Counted from the stretch's first letter, positions 35,543 through 44,551 are shown. The stretch is 64,000 bases of DNA from Eubacterium sp. (GCA_017539165.1 JAFYHN010000084.1:1-64000); one strand, 5' to 3'. Notes: generated from the sequence alone by a model not told the origin. A program made the numbers and translations.

Positions 35543-36457
35543 ATGAAATTTTTTGTCACAGGTGTATGTGGACAGCTTGGACATGATGTTATGAATGACC
35601 TTGCTGCAAGAGGATATGAAGGAGTAGGAAGTGATATTCAGTCTGAGTATAGTGGAGCGGCTGACGGAAGTGCAGTTACAACTATGCCATATGTTTCTCT
35701 GGATATTACAGATCGTGATGCAGTTATCAAGACAATCAAGGAAGTAAATCCTGATGTTGTTATTCACTGTGCAGCGTGGACTGCAGTAGATGCTGCAGAG
35801 GATGAAGAGAATCAGCCTAAAGTTAGAGCTATTAATGTAGGTGGAACACAGAATATTGCAGATGCCTGCAAAGAGCTTGACTGCAAGATGATATACATTT
35901 CTACTGACTATGTGTTCAACGGACAGGGTGAAGAACCTTGGAAGCCCGACTGTAAGGATTACGCACCTCTCTGCGTATATGGACAGACAAAGCTTGACGG
36001 TGAACTTGCAGTAGCAAATACACTCGATAAGTACTTCATCGTTCGTATAGCCTGGGTATTCGGCGTGAACGGAAAGAACTTTATCAAGACTATGCTGAAT
36101 GTTGGAAAGACTCATGACAGGGTTACTGTTGTGTGTGATCAGATCGGTACACCGACATATACATATGATCTTGCAAGACTTCTTGTAGATATGAGTGAGA
36201 CAGATAAGTACGGATATTACCATGCTACAAATGAAGGCGGTTATATCTCATGGTATGATTTCACTTGTGAGATATATAAGCAGGCAGGTTACGCAACAGA
36301 AGTTGCGCCGGTAACAACTGCAGAATACGGTATATCTAAAGCGGCTCGTCCGTTCAATTCAAGACTTGATAAATCAAAGCTTGTAGAGCAGGGATTCAAG
36401 CCGCTTCCAACTTGGCAGGATGCTTTATCAAGATACCTTAAAGAGATTGAATTCTAG
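35543..36457 (+). CDS. rfbD: dTDP-4-dehydrorhamnose reductase
   Basis: NAD(P)H-dependent last step in dTDP-L-rhamnose synthesis, supplying rhamnose to cell-surface glycans. It is an SDR-fold protein of 304 residues: VTGVCGQLGHDVM (nucleotide loop), HCAAWTAVDAAEDEE, the catalytic YISTDYVFNGQGEEPW and YGQTKLDGE, which holds the YxxxK pair. ATG 35543 is chosen from AGGAGA about eight bases upstream; the frame extends back into purB without support. rfbABC are not in the window. Confidence 0.92.
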   Translation: MKFFVTGVCGQLGHDVMNDLAARGYEGVGSDIQSEYSGAADGSAVTTMPYVSLDITDRDAVIKTIKEVNPDVVIHCAAWTAVDAAEDEENQPKVRAINVGGTQNIADACKELDCKMIYISTDYVFNGQGEEPWKPDCKDYAPLCVYGQTKLDGELAVANTLDKYFIVRIAWVFGVNGKNFIKTMLNVGKTHDRVTVVCDQIGTPTYTYDLARLLVDMSETDKYGYYHATNEGGYISWYDFTCEIYKQAGYATEVAPVTTAEYGISKAARPFNSRLDKSKLVEQGFKPLPTWQDALSRYLKEIEF

Positions 36458-36494
36458 TTTTTTAAACTGCTAATTTATAGTAAAATCGTACATT

Positions 36495-36508
36495 TTTGGC
36501 ATGCCAAA
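36495..36508. promoter_or_regulatory. Perfect 14-bp palindrome TTTGGCATGCCAAA
   Basis: It lies about 55 bases upstream of the -35 box of the next promoter and 38 bases after rfbD. Its size and perfect symmetry fit a dimeric regulator's operator. No U tract follows, so a terminator role is unlikely. Confidence 0.4.
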
Positions 36509-36561
36509 TTGTGTATCTATAATTGACAAAATAGCCATTCAAATTCGGTTAGTTTTTACGA

Positions 36562-36590
36562 TTGACACTTTTTACTATTCGGAATAAAGT
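36562..36590 (+). promoter_or_regulatory. Promoter upstream of GH53-like gene
   Basis: TTGACA, 17 bp, TAAAGT. Transcription would begin about 50 bases before the chosen ATG at 36648. Confidence 0.6.
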
Positions 36591-36647
36591 TATTTGTAGG
36601 TGCGAGTAATAAAAAGTGAAGTAAAATGGATAATGCGAGGTTGTATT

Positions 36648-37439
36648 ATGAGCGGATTATGTAGAATGGTCAATGTATTAGATGGCGCGTCAAAGGATAG
36701 CATGAATGTACTGAAGACCAAGGGTATAGACACAATATTCAGTACAGTAAACATTTCTGATGGTGTGTATGATAATGCAGATGGAATATTGGCATTTGGT
36801 AGTGATGTTCACTCCTTAGGACTTAAATGGTGTGCAAGACTTGGTCTTTCAACACTTTATTCAGGAGTAATGTCAGAGACTGGAGCTGACAACAGAATGT
36901 TTGTCAGAAAGGCAGAAAGAGCTGGTTTTGAAAATATTCATAAGCTTTTTACCAAACTTGCAGGAGTAGGAGCTGCTCCGGAATTTATTCAGATTGATAT
37001 AGATATCTACAGTGAGCTCTCAGGAATTACACTAAGCTTTGAAGAACAGACCAGAATGATCAATGCAGTTATAAATGCTACTAAGGCTGTAATGCCAGAA
37101 TGCAAGATCATACTTGCTACAAAAGAAAGCACAGATAATGAAAAGGCTAAAAAGTGGTTTAACCGTTACCAGGTTTCTGGAGGAAAGCCAATTGAGATAA
37201 TATCCCTTATATATCAGCTCAGTGCTGATAGCTTCTATGATCTCAGCTGTAATATGAGCGATCTTTCAAGAAGATTTGAAGCTGAGATACTTGTTGATAT
37301 CTCTGCTCAGGCAAATGTTGCAAGTGCTGATATCGGACTTGAAGATCTTGACAGTGCTATCTCAATCGTTCCACTGGATAAAGGTTTCGGAACAGTTTAT
37401 TCAGACGAGGCACTTGATACTGCTACTCTAGTAGCATAG
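36648..37439 (+). CDS. Cytosolic protein with GH53-like TIM-barrel pattern, catalytic glutamates absent
   Basis: A 263-residue protein without signal peptide. Its layout resembles glycosyl hydrolase family 53 (endo-galactanase): DSMNVLKTKGIDTIFSTV near the N-terminus (compare ILKxxGVNxVRLRV), PEFIQIDIDIYSELSG where GH53 has P-x-x-IxxGNE, KAVMPECKIILATKES, KKWFNRYQVSGGKPIEIISL where GH53 has the wF...yDvIGLSYY block, and AEILVDISAQA where GH53 has the nucleophile in v-x-E. Both catalytic glutamates are replaced, so it would not be a classic hydrolase; a sugar-binding or regulatory pseudoenzyme is possible. ATG 36648 follows GCGAGG; GTG 36600 is less likely. The family call is by eye only. Confidence 0.6.
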   Translation: MSGLCRMVNVLDGASKDSMNVLKTKGIDTIFSTVNISDGVYDNADGILAFGSDVHSLGLKWCARLGLSTLYSGVMSETGADNRMFVRKAERAGFENIHKLFTKLAGVGAAPEFIQIDIDIYSELSGITLSFEEQTRMINAVINATKAVMPECKIILATKESTDNEKAKKWFNRYQVSGGKPIEIISLIYQLSADSFYDLSCNMSDLSRRFEAEILVDISAQANVASADIGLEDLDSAISIVPLDKGFGTVYSDEALDTATLVA

Positions 37440-37504
37440 TGAGATTTTGGAAGAATCTTAATAACTTAATGTATAATCTGGAATTACTTAACAAAATGAA
37501 GATT

Positions 37505-37542
37505 TCCACCTCATATCTCTTATGACGTGAGGTGGATTTTTT
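37505..37542 (+). terminator. Rho-independent terminator after GH53-like gene
   Basis: TCCACCTCA and TGAGGTGGA form a perfect 9-bp stem followed by TTTTTT. Confidence 0.9.
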
Positions 37543-37573
37543 ATTTTGTTAGTGTTATACTAATAAAGTTTTA

Positions 37574-37609
37574 TTGAATTCGACAGGGGGCCGTAAGGGC
37601 TTCGAATTT
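37574..37609 (+). promoter_or_regulatory. Hairpin in leader of ICMT-like gene
   Basis: AATTCGA and TCGAATT form a stem around a G-rich loop (CAGGGGGCCGTAAGGGCT). It lies 18 bases before the start codon region and has no U tract; its role is unknown. Confidence 0.35.
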
Positions 37610-37626
37610 ATTTCAGAGGTGACAGA

Positions 37627-38289
37627 ATGACTGATCAGGAAAAAAATGCTACTCAGAAAGAGAAGGAAGCTTTATTAAATGAATTCTTAGGTTCAAAGAA
37701 TGATAGTGGTGAGGGTGGCGAGATATCTGCAGAACAGATTATCGAGGAAGCTAAAAAGGAAGAAGAAAAAGAATTAGAAGAATCTCAACCCGTGGTTATA
37801 AAGGCTTCTACACCGCTTCCAAAGTATGGAGACGGAGGAAAGTTTATTCCGATAACAATAGGAGTTACAATCCTGGGAATAGTTCTGGGACATATCAATC
37901 CTATTACTAAGGGAATTCCATCAGCTGCATGGGAAAGATATCTTTATATCGGATTTGGTCTGGTATTACTGTTTTTTGGTATAAAGCTTATAGTGGAATC
38001 GAATACAGTTGCGGGATTAGATGAGAACATCAGAATCGGTAAGCTGGTTACTATCGGGCCTTTTGCCTGGACGAGAAATCCTCAATATACCGGACTTATA
38101 TTTATATGTACAGCACTGTTATTCTTTTCCGGAAATACATTTATGTATATACTTCCGATAGGCTATTACATATTTTTAACAATACTTATGAAGAGAACAG
38201 AGGAACCACTTCTTCAACTACGATTTGGTAAAGACTACCTGGATTATTGCGAAAAGACGAACAGGGTCATGCCAATTAAGAAAAGATAG
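37627..38289 (+). CDS. Membrane methyltransferase of the ICMT/PEMT-like family
   Basis: A 220-residue protein with an acidic, charged N-terminal tail (1-65) and four or five membrane helices from about residue 75. The C-terminal signature GPFAWTRNPQYTGLIFICTALL, followed by EEPLLQLRFGKDYLDYCEKTNRVMP, is that of isoprenylcysteine carboxyl methyltransferase-like proteins, which bind SAM at the membrane interface. The substrate in bacteria is generally unknown. ATG follows AGAGGTGACAG. It is flanked by a terminator upstream and glnN downstream. Confidence 0.85.
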   Translation: MTDQEKNATQKEKEALLNEFLGSKNDSGEGGEISAEQIIEEAKKEEEKELEESQPVVIKASTPLPKYGDGGKFIPITIGVTILGIVLGHINPITKGIPSAAWERYLYIGFGLVLLFFGIKLIVESNTVAGLDENIRIGKLVTIGPFAWTRNPQYTGLIFICTALLFFSGNTFMYILPIGYYIFLTILMKRTEEPLLQLRFGKDYLDYCEKTNRVMPIKKR

Positions 38290-38343
38290 TAAAAGATTCT
38301 TCAATATCTGAAGGACTTTATAATAATAGGAGAATGAAAAATT

Positions 38344-40443
38344 ATGGAAAACGTAAATGTACCTGAGTTATTTGGTTCACTGGTTTTTGATGAGAGAGTC
38401 ATGAGACAGAGATTGTCTGATGAAGTATTCGCATCACTTAAGAAGACCATTGATGAGAATGTTAAGCTGGATGAGAATGTAGCTGACGCAGTTGCAGAGG
38501 AGATGAAGAACTGGGCTTTAGAGAACGGAGCAACACATTTTACTCACTGGTTCCAGCCGCTTACAGGTGTTACTGCTGAGAAGCATGACAGCTTTATCAC
38601 ACCTTCTCCGGATGGCGGAGTTATCATGGAGTTCTCTGGAAAGGAACTCATAAAGGGTGAGCCTGATGCATCTTCATTCCCATCAGGAGGACTCAGAGCT
38701 ACATTTGAGGCACGTGGATATACAGCATGGGATCCAACATCTTTTGCATTTATAAAGGACAGAACACTTTGCATCCCTACAGCATTCTGTTCATATTCAG
38801 GAGAGGCTCTTGATAAGAAGACTCCTCTTCTCAGATCTATGCAGGCAATCAACAGACAGGCTATGAGAATCCTTAAACTTTTCGGAACTGATTGTAAGTA
38901 TGTAAAGACAAGTGTTGGACCGGAACAGGAATATTTCCTTATAGATAAAGAAGTATTTGAGAAGAGACCGGACCTTAAGTATACAGGAAGAACTCTCTTT
39001 GGTGCTATGCCTCCAAAGGGACAGGAGATGGATGACCATTACTTTGGTGTAATCAAACCAAGAGTACAGGAGTTTATGGCTGATCTTAACAAGGAGCTGT
39101 GGAAGCTTGGAATACTTGCTAAGACAGAGCATAACGAAGTTGCTCCTGCTCAGCATGAGCTTGCACCAATCTATTCGACTACTAATATAGCTACTGATTC
39201 AAATCAGCTTACTATGGAGATAATGAAGAAAGTTGCCAGTGCACATGGCATGGTATGTCTTCTCCATGAGAAGCCATTTGCGGGAGTAAATGGATCAGGA
39301 AAGCACAACAACTGGTCACTTGGAACAGATACAGGAATCAATCTTCTTTCACCGGGAGAAACTCCATATGAGAACGCTCAGTTCCTTCTTTTCCTCTGTG
39401 CAGTAATTCAGGCTGTTGATGATTATCAGGATCTTCTCAGACTTTCTGTTGCTACTGCCGGAAATGACCACAGACTCGGCGCTGATGAAGCTCCACCGGC
39501 TATCATTTCAGTATTCCTTGGAGATGAGCTTACAGCGATCCTTGATGCTATAAAGAACGATACTCCATATCAGGGCAGAGAAGAAGTAAAGATGAAGCTT
39601 GGAGTACATGCGCTTCCAAGATTCAGTAGAGATACAACAGATCGAAACAGAACATCACCTTTTGCATTTACAGGTAATAAGTTCGAGTTTAGATCACTTG
39701 GTTCATCTAACAGTATCGCATGCAGTAACATCATGCTTAATGCTGCTGTTGCAGAAAGCCTTCGTCAGTATGCAGACGAGCTTGAGAAGGCTGATAACTT
39801 CGAAGATGCTCTTCATGATCTTATCAAGAGAGTTATCAAGGAACATGAGAGAATCCTGTTCGATGGTAATGGATATGGTGAAGAATGGGTTAAGGAAGCT
39901 ACAGAGGTAAGAGGTCTTTCAAATCTGAAGACTACAGCTGATGCTATGCCTAAGCTCCTTGATAAGAAGAATATGGATATGCTTATGGCTCATAAGATAT
40001 TTACAGAGGCAGAAGTTCATTCCAGATGCGAGATCATGCTTGAGAACTATGTTAAGACTGTTAATATCGAAGGCCTTACAATGGTGGATATGGTTCGTAA
40101 GAATTATCTTCCTGCGATGGAGAGATATCTTTACAGACTGTCTCAGACAACTGTTCTTATGAGACAGGTAAGTGATAAGGTTAAATGTAACTACGAGGTT
40201 TCTACAATGGAGAGACTGTCGGAGCTCACAGATGATATCCTTGAGGCTGTTAAGAGACTTGAGGTTGCTCTTGTTGAAGTTAAGGAGCAGGGAGATATCT
40301 TCAAGACCTCAGAATATATCAGAGATGAAATGCTTCCGAGGATGGATGCACTTAGAAAGTGTGTAGATGAGGCTGAGATGCTTACCTCACAGAGAGACTG
40401 GCCATTCCCTAGTTACGGACAGCTTCTGTTCAGCGTAAATTAA
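38344..40443 (+). CDS. glnN: Glutamine synthetase type III
   Basis: ATP-dependent ammonium assimilation into glutamine. The 699-residue length and overall sequence are those of the GSIII class (GlnN) common in gut anaerobes. Marker segments are [30 protein letters not shown] (metal-binding glutamates), [34 protein letters not shown] (histidine of the active site) and [21 protein letters not shown] typical GSIII C-terminal helical extension follows. No glutamine riboswitch was recognised in the short leader. Confidence 0.97.
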   Translation: MENVNVPELFGSLVFDERVMRQRLSDEVFASLKKTIDENVKLDENVADAVAEEMKNWALENGATHFTHWFQPLTGVTAEKHDSFITPSPDGGVIMEFSGKELIKGEPDASSFPSGGLRATFEARGYTAWDPTSFAFIKDRTLCIPTAFCSYSGEALDKKTPLLRSMQAINRQAMRILKLFGTDCKYVKTSVGPEQEYFLIDKEVFEKRPDLKYTGRTLFGAMPPKGQEMDDHYFGVIKPRVQEFMADLNKELWKLGILAKTEHNEVAPAQHELAPIYSTTNIATDSNQLTMEIMKKVASAHGMVCLLHEKPFAGVNGSGKHNNWSLGTDTGINLLSPGETPYENAQFLLFLCAVIQAVDDYQDLLRLSVATAGNDHRLGADEAPPAIISVFLGDELTAILDAIKNDTPYQGREEVKMKLGVHALPRFSRDTTDRNRTSPFAFTGNKFEFRSLGSSNSIACSNIMLNAAVAESLRQYADELEKADNFEDALHDLIKRVIKEHERILFDGNGYGEEWVKEATEVRGLSNLKTTADAMPKLLDKKNMDMLMAHKIFTEAEVHSRCEIMLENYVKTVNIEGLTMVDMVRKNYLPAMERYLYRLSQTTVLMRQVSDKVKCNYEVSTMERLSELTDDILEAVKRLEVALVEVKEQGDIFKTSEYIRDEMLPRMDALRKCVDEAEMLTSQRDWPFPSYGQLLFSVN

Positions 40444-40462
40444 TTGTTTAGAGAGACTTATA

Positions 40463-41122
40463 ATGATAGATACAAAATGTAAAGCTTGTCTTTTTGATAT
40501 GGATGGTACTCTTCTGGATACAGAAAGAATCTATCAGAGATTCTGGCGTATGTCAGCAAAAGAGCTGGGTTATGATCTGACGGAAGAGCAGTTTCTTGAG
40601 TTTAGAAGTATGGGTCAGACTTTCGGTGAGAAGAGGATGGAAGAGATCACTGGAAACCCTGACGCATATAATGAGATAAGAGATCACCGCAGAGAACTTA
40701 TGGGTCCATATATGAAGACGATAGATATACCGCTGAAACCGACAGTTAAGGAAGCACTCGAGCTCCTGAGACAGGCCGGGATCAGGCTGGCAGTTTCAAC
40801 CGCTTCCATGAAGGATATAACAGAAGAGTATCTGACGAGAGCGGGTATCAGAGAATATTTCGATGAGTTGATAAGTGCCAGAATGGTAAAACTTGGAAAA
40901 CCTGCACCAGATGTTTACCTTTATGCCTGTGAGGTCATGGGAGTAAAACCTCAGGAGGCATTTGCCATGGAAGACGCTCCTAATGGAGTCAGATCTGCAG
41001 CTGCGGCAGGATGCAGAGTCATCATGGTTCCAGACATCACAAGAGCGGATGAAAGCATATCGGACCTTATAGAATATGAGGCAGACAACATGCTGGATGC
41101 TGCAAGATACATATTAAAATAA
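40463..41122 (+). CDS. HAD-superfamily phosphatase (beta-phosphoglucomutase-like)
   Basis: A cytosolic HAD hydrolase of 219 residues with motif I FDMDGTLLDTE (nucleophile Asp and acid Asp), a helical C1 cap (about 20-90), motif II VSTAS, the lysine in KLGKPAPDVYLYA and motif IV AMEDAPNGVRSAAAAG. It is most like sugar-phosphate phosphatases or beta-phosphoglucomutases; the exact substrate cannot be stated. It starts 19 bases after glnN and may be cotranscribed. Confidence 0.88.
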   Translation: MIDTKCKACLFDMDGTLLDTERIYQRFWRMSAKELGYDLTEEQFLEFRSMGQTFGEKRMEEITGNPDAYNEIRDHRRELMGPYMKTIDIPLKPTVKEALELLRQAGIRLAVSTASMKDITEEYLTRAGIREYFDELISARMVKLGKPAPDVYLYACEVMGVKPQEAFAMEDAPNGVRSAAAAGCRVIMVPDITRADESISDLIEYEADNMLDAARYILK

Positions 41123-41124
41123 TG

Positions 41125-41173
41125 GTATCCAAAGGATACTTTTTCGGAAACGCCCTATTTTAGGGCGTTTTTG
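41125..41173 (+). terminator. Two tandem terminator hairpins after HAD gene
   Basis: GTATCC-AAA-GGATAC followed by TTTTTC, then AAACGCCCTA-TTT-TAGGGCGTTTTT. The second is a strong rho-independent terminator. Confidence 0.88.
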
Positions 41174-41277
41174 TAAAGAATTATCTGTATCGAAATATTA
41201 AGAATTCTGTTATACTTATACTCGGGTTTTGATTTATTTAAACACGAAATGGGGTTTGTAACGAAAGGGGAAAAAGT

Positions 41278-42546
41278 ATGGCAGAGATTACAAATTATAA
41301 GTGTACGTCGTGTGGGGGGATGCTGAAGTTCAGCAGTACTAAACAGAAACTGGTTTGTACGGATTGTGGAGCTGAATTTGATGTAGCGGAATTTGAAGCT
41401 GCAGAAGGAAATCAGGAAAACTACGTAGCTAAAACTGATGAATGGAATGTTCAGGATGAAGGCCTTGTGGTTTATGAATGTAAGAACTGTGGAGGCGAGG
41501 TTGTCGGTGATCAGAATATGGCATCTACCAAGTGCCCATATTGCGACAATCCGATTGTTATATCAAGTAAGTTTGAAGGCTCCCTGAAGCCGGATCTTGT
41601 TATTCCATTTAAGCTTAATAAGAGTGCTGCAGAGCAGAAGCTGACGGAACATATCAATAAAGTCAAGCTTGCTCCTAGTGCATTCAAAGCAGGAAATCAT
41701 ATTAAAGAACTGAAAGGTGTTTATGTTCCTTTCTGGCTTTTTGATGCGGATGTGAATGCTTCTGCAAACTTTGAAGCAACCAAGGTTAGTAAGCGCAGTG
41801 ATGCTCAGTATGAATATACTGATACGGATTACTATGATGTATATAGAGAAGGACATATGGGATTCAGAAATGTCCCGGCTGACGGTTCCAGTAAGATGGA
41901 TGATAATCTAATGGATTCTATAGAACCGTATGATGTGGATGAAGCTGTTCCATACAGTTCGGCATACATGGCAGGTTATCTTGCGGATAGATATGATGTT
42001 ACTGCTGAGAAATGTCTTCCGAGAGCGGATGAACGTATGAAACATACCGCAGAAGATCTTCTCAGGGGGCAGGTAAAAGACTACAGTTCAGTTAATACTA
42101 AAAGTTTTAATATGACCAAAATCAATTCGAGTCATAAATATGCGCTGTATCCTGTTTGGATATTGAATACGGTTTGGAATGGAAATAAGTATGTATTTGC
42201 TATGAACGGACAGACTGGGAAACTGGTAGGTGATGTTCCTTGCAGTACCGGAAAGTTTATGGGAGCTCTCCTGGGGGCATTTGCGATAATAGCAGGAATC
42301 CTGCTTGCTATAATTCAGTTTGCTACAGCAACTGGAATAACAGGTCAGAATGCGATAGGGGCGTGTGTATTTGCACTTATCATAGCACTTATAGTTGCAT
42401 TTGGCATGAAGGGCAAGACTAAGAGTGTCCATCACGGAACAAAAGCAGCTAACTTTGTTAAGCAGGGAAGTTTTGGCATAACAAAACAGTATGAAAACTA
42501 CTTAAGAAGAAAGACAGATAAAAAAGCTAAGAGTAATAATAGCTGA
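41278..42546 (+). CDS. Zinc-ribbon membrane protein (TFIIB-type zinc ribbon)
   Basis: A 422-residue protein with two N-terminal zinc ribbons: CTSCGG...CTDCGAEFD (about 9-30) and CKNCGGEV...CPYCDNP (about 67-95). A large soluble domain then begins LVIPFKLNKSAAEQKL and contains KGVYVPFWLFDADVNA and YALYPVWILNT. One or two membrane helices near residues 325-390 end it. Proteins of this type are often mislabelled as PriA-like because of the zinc ribbon; their function is unknown. The start follows AAAGGGGAAAAAGT. Confidence 0.8.
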   Translation: MAEITNYKCTSCGGMLKFSSTKQKLVCTDCGAEFDVAEFEAAEGNQENYVAKTDEWNVQDEGLVVYECKNCGGEVVGDQNMASTKCPYCDNPIVISSKFEGSLKPDLVIPFKLNKSAAEQKLTEHINKVKLAPSAFKAGNHIKELKGVYVPFWLFDADVNASANFEATKVSKRSDAQYEYTDTDYYDVYREGHMGFRNVPADGSSKMDDNLMDSIEPYDVDEAVPYSSAYMAGYLADRYDVTAEKCLPRADERMKHTAEDLLRGQVKDYSSVNTKSFNMTKINSSHKYALYPVWILNTVWNGNKYVFAMNGQTGKLVGDVPCSTGKFMGALLGAFAIIAGILLAIIQFATATGITGQNAIGACVFALIIALIVAFGMKGKTKSVHHGTKAANFVKQGSFGITKQYENYLRRKTDKKAKSNNS

Positions 42547-42580
42547 TCATAATACTTATAAGGAGACTTTAGAAAGAGAC

Positions 42581-42835
42581 ATGGAAAAAGAAGAGACAAA
42601 AGTTGCAGTGCTGGCTATAATACTTGAAGATGTATCTTGTGCGACGCAGGTAAATGAGATACTTCATGATTATAATGATTCGATAATAGGAAGAATGGGA
42701 ATTCCTTATCGGGAGAAGGGTATCAGTGTCATCAGCATAGCTCTGGATGCACCGCAGAATGTGATCAATACCCTTGCCGGTAAAATCGGAAGAATAGAAG
42801 GGGTTACTGCAAAGACTGTAACTTCGCAAAAATAA
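42581..42835 (+). CDS. TM1266-family iron-only hydrogenase system putative regulator
   Basis: An 84-residue ACT/NikR-C-like single-domain protein: VAVLAIILEDVSCATQVNEIL, YNDSIIGRMGIPYREKGISV and ALDAPQNVINTLAGKIGRIEGV. This pattern matches the small family linked with [FeFe]-hydrogenase maturation loci (TM1266 type), proposed to regulate the system. It lies directly before hydF, though a terminator separates the two. Confidence 0.88.
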   Translation: MEKEETKVAVLAIILEDVSCATQVNEILHDYNDSIIGRMGIPYREKGISVISIALDAPQNVINTLAGKIGRIEGVTAKTVTSQK

Positions 42836-42853
42836 TAAGTAAAAATATTTAGT

Positions 42854-42883
42854 AAAAAACTCTCATACTTTGAGAGTTTTTTT
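42854..42883 (+). terminator. Rho-independent terminator between regulator gene and hydF
   Basis: AAAACTCTCA and TGAGAGTTTT form the stem with a short loop, followed by TTT. Confidence 0.88.
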
Positions 42884-42955
42884 GATATACTATGACATAT
42901 GTTTTAAAAGTTAATAGAGACTTCGATAAGAGATTTTTTAATGGAGGATTTAATT

Positions 42956-44194
42956 ATGAGTCTGAATGATACCCCGTCAGGCGAGCGCCTGAGAATCAGC
43001 TTTTTTGGAATGAGAAATGTAGGAAAATCCAGTCTTGTTAATGCGGTTACAGGGCAGGAGCTTGCAGTGGTTTCAGATACACTTGGAACTACAACAGATC
43101 CTGTGTCAAAGGCTATGGAACTTCTTCCACTTGGCCCCGTTGTTATAACAGATACACCGGGAATAGACGATGTAGGAAGTCTGGGAGAGAAGAGAGTAAA
43201 GAAGACCAGACAGATCCTGAATAAGACAGATATAGCTATTCTTGTAACGGATATTACGAGAACACTTGAGAAACCGGAAGAGGAATTGATAGAGCTTTTT
43301 AAAGCTAAAGATATTCCTTATCTCATAGTAAGAAATAAGAAAGACCTTGTTAGTAGTACAGAGTCTGATCAGATAAAACAGGATGAAACATCTGCTTCTT
43401 TCTCAAAGGTTCAGAACACCATTGATGTCAGTGCTGAGAAGAATGAAAATATATATGAACTGAAAGAACTTATTGGTAAAACATTTAAACCAGATGAAAA
43501 TCCGGTAAAACTTGTTGGGGATATCATTTCGCCGAATCAGATGATAGTTCTAGTAATCCCTATCGATGAATCAGCGCCGAAGGGAAGACTTATCCTTCCT
43601 CAGCAGCAGGCTGTAAGAGATATACTGGATGCAGGTGCATATGCAATCGCTACAAGAGAGACAGAACTTGAAGAACTTCTTAAGAAGATGAATCCTAAAC
43701 CTGACCTAGTAGTAACGGACAGTCAGGCATTTGCAATCGTAAACAAGATTGTGCCGGAAGATATACAGCTTACATCGTTCTCAATTCTTATGGCAAGATA
43801 TAAAGGATTTCTGGATACGGCTGTTAGAGGTGCAGCAGTGATAGATACTCTTCAGGAAGGTGATAAGATCCTGATCAGTGAAGGATGCTCACATCATAGA
43901 CAGTGTGGTGATATCGGAACAGTAAAGATGCCAAAATGGCTGACGAAGAGAACAGGAAAGACATTTGATATACATACTTCATCAGGAAATGAATTCCCGG
44001 AAGACCTTAGTGAATATAAGCTAATAATCCATTGCGGCGGCTGCATGCTAAGCTCAAGAGAGATGGTATATAGAATGAAGTGCGCCGAAGATGCTGGAGT
44101 TCCATTTACAAACTATGGCGTAGCAATTGCGTTTATGAATGGAATACTGAAGAGAAGTCTTGGGGTATTTCCTGAACTTCAAAGATTAGTATAG
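42956..44194 (+). CDS. hydF: [FeFe]-hydrogenase H-cluster maturation GTPase HydF
   Basis: Scaffold on which the 2Fe subcluster is assembled before delivery to the hydrogenase; cytosolic. The GTPase domain has G1 GMRNVGKSS (18-26), G3 DTPG and G4 NKKD. The C-terminal cluster-binding domain shows CSHH and HCGGCM, the Cys-x-His ... CxxC ligand set. The length is 412 residues. ATG 42956 is chosen because GGAGG at 42943-42947 is eight bases upstream; ATG 42941 contains that site in its own second codon region. HydE is 14 kb away and hydG is not in the window. Confidence 0.95.
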   Translation: MSLNDTPSGERLRISFFGMRNVGKSSLVNAVTGQELAVVSDTLGTTTDPVSKAMELLPLGPVVITDTPGIDDVGSLGEKRVKKTRQILNKTDIAILVTDITRTLEKPEEELIELFKAKDIPYLIVRNKKDLVSSTESDQIKQDETSASFSKVQNTIDVSAEKNENIYELKELIGKTFKPDENPVKLVGDIISPNQMIVLVIPIDESAPKGRLILPQQQAVRDILDAGAYAIATRETELEELLKKMNPKPDLVVTDSQAFAIVNKIVPEDIQLTSFSILMARYKGFLDTAVRGAAVIDTLQEGDKILISEGCSHHRQCGDIGTVKMPKWLTKRTGKTFDIHTSSGNEFPEDLSEYKLIIHCGGCMLSSREMVYRMKCAEDAGVPFTNYGVAIAFMNGILKRSLGVFPELQRLV

Positions 44195-44268
44195 GATTGT
44201 TAGATTATGAATGTCTTTTGAGAATTATCTAATAGACTGAAAAATATCACTTTTTGTTTTTTACATAC

Positions 44269-44327
44269 ACGGTTAATGCGTAAAAGATACATCAGAGGAT
44301 GAATCTGCGCGTTAGCCGTTTTTTTGT
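44269..44327 (+). terminator. Terminator-like hairpin between hydF and the RiPP precursor
   Basis: ACGGTTAATGCG and CGCGTTAGCCGT pair with G-U wobbles around a loop of about 30 bases and run into seven T. Only about 50 bases remain before the precursor's ribosome binding site and no convincing promoter lies there, so this may be the hydF terminator or an attenuator for the peptide. Confidence 0.75.
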
Positions 44328-44392
44328 TTATAGTTATATCTGCAAGCGCGAGCAAAACAAAAAACAATGAAAATTGAAAGGAGACAAAAAAC

Positions 44393-44551
44393 ATGCTTGA
44401 AGATGCAAGACAGGAAGAAATCGTAGTAAACGAAGAGGAACTTGATGCAGAGGTTGAGGGATACGCTTATTGCTCTAGCAAGAAGGAAAGATGCCTTAAT
44501 GATTGTATCTGGGGAATTGGTGGAAAAGCTTCTATGGTAGACATCAACTAA
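44393..44551 (+). CDS. RiPP precursor peptide with three cysteines
   Basis: A 52-residue peptide read directly from the DNA. Residues 1-22 are acidic, leader-like (EEIVVNEEELDAEVEG). From residue 23 comes a GYAYC-type core with Cys27, Cys34 and Cys38 (C-x6-C-x3-C), a Trp and a glycine-rich IWGIGG segment, ending SMVDIN. AAAGGAG lies nine bases before the ATG. Three radical SAM/SPASM genes, an exporter and a protease follow in the same direction, separated by one stem-loop. By analogy with sactipeptide and other Cys-rich rSAM systems the cysteines are likely to be cross-linked; the chemistry is not predictable. I did not recognise a named precursor family with confidence. Confidence 0.85.
   Translation: MLEDARQEEIVVNEEELDAEVEGYAYCSSKKERCLNDCIWGIGGKASMVDIN

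Noticed and set aside
35504..36223. 239-codon minus-strand frame
   Set aside because: Exact antisense of rfbD, Cys/Ser/Ile-rich, no start signals.
38290..38343. Possible glutamine riboswitch before glnN
   Set aside because: The leader is too short and contains only a small TTCTTCA/TGAAGGA hairpin.
44200..44394. 64-codon minus-strand frame between hydF and the RiPP precursor
   Set aside because: No ribosome binding site, spans the terminator hairpin, low-complexity Phe-rich sequence.
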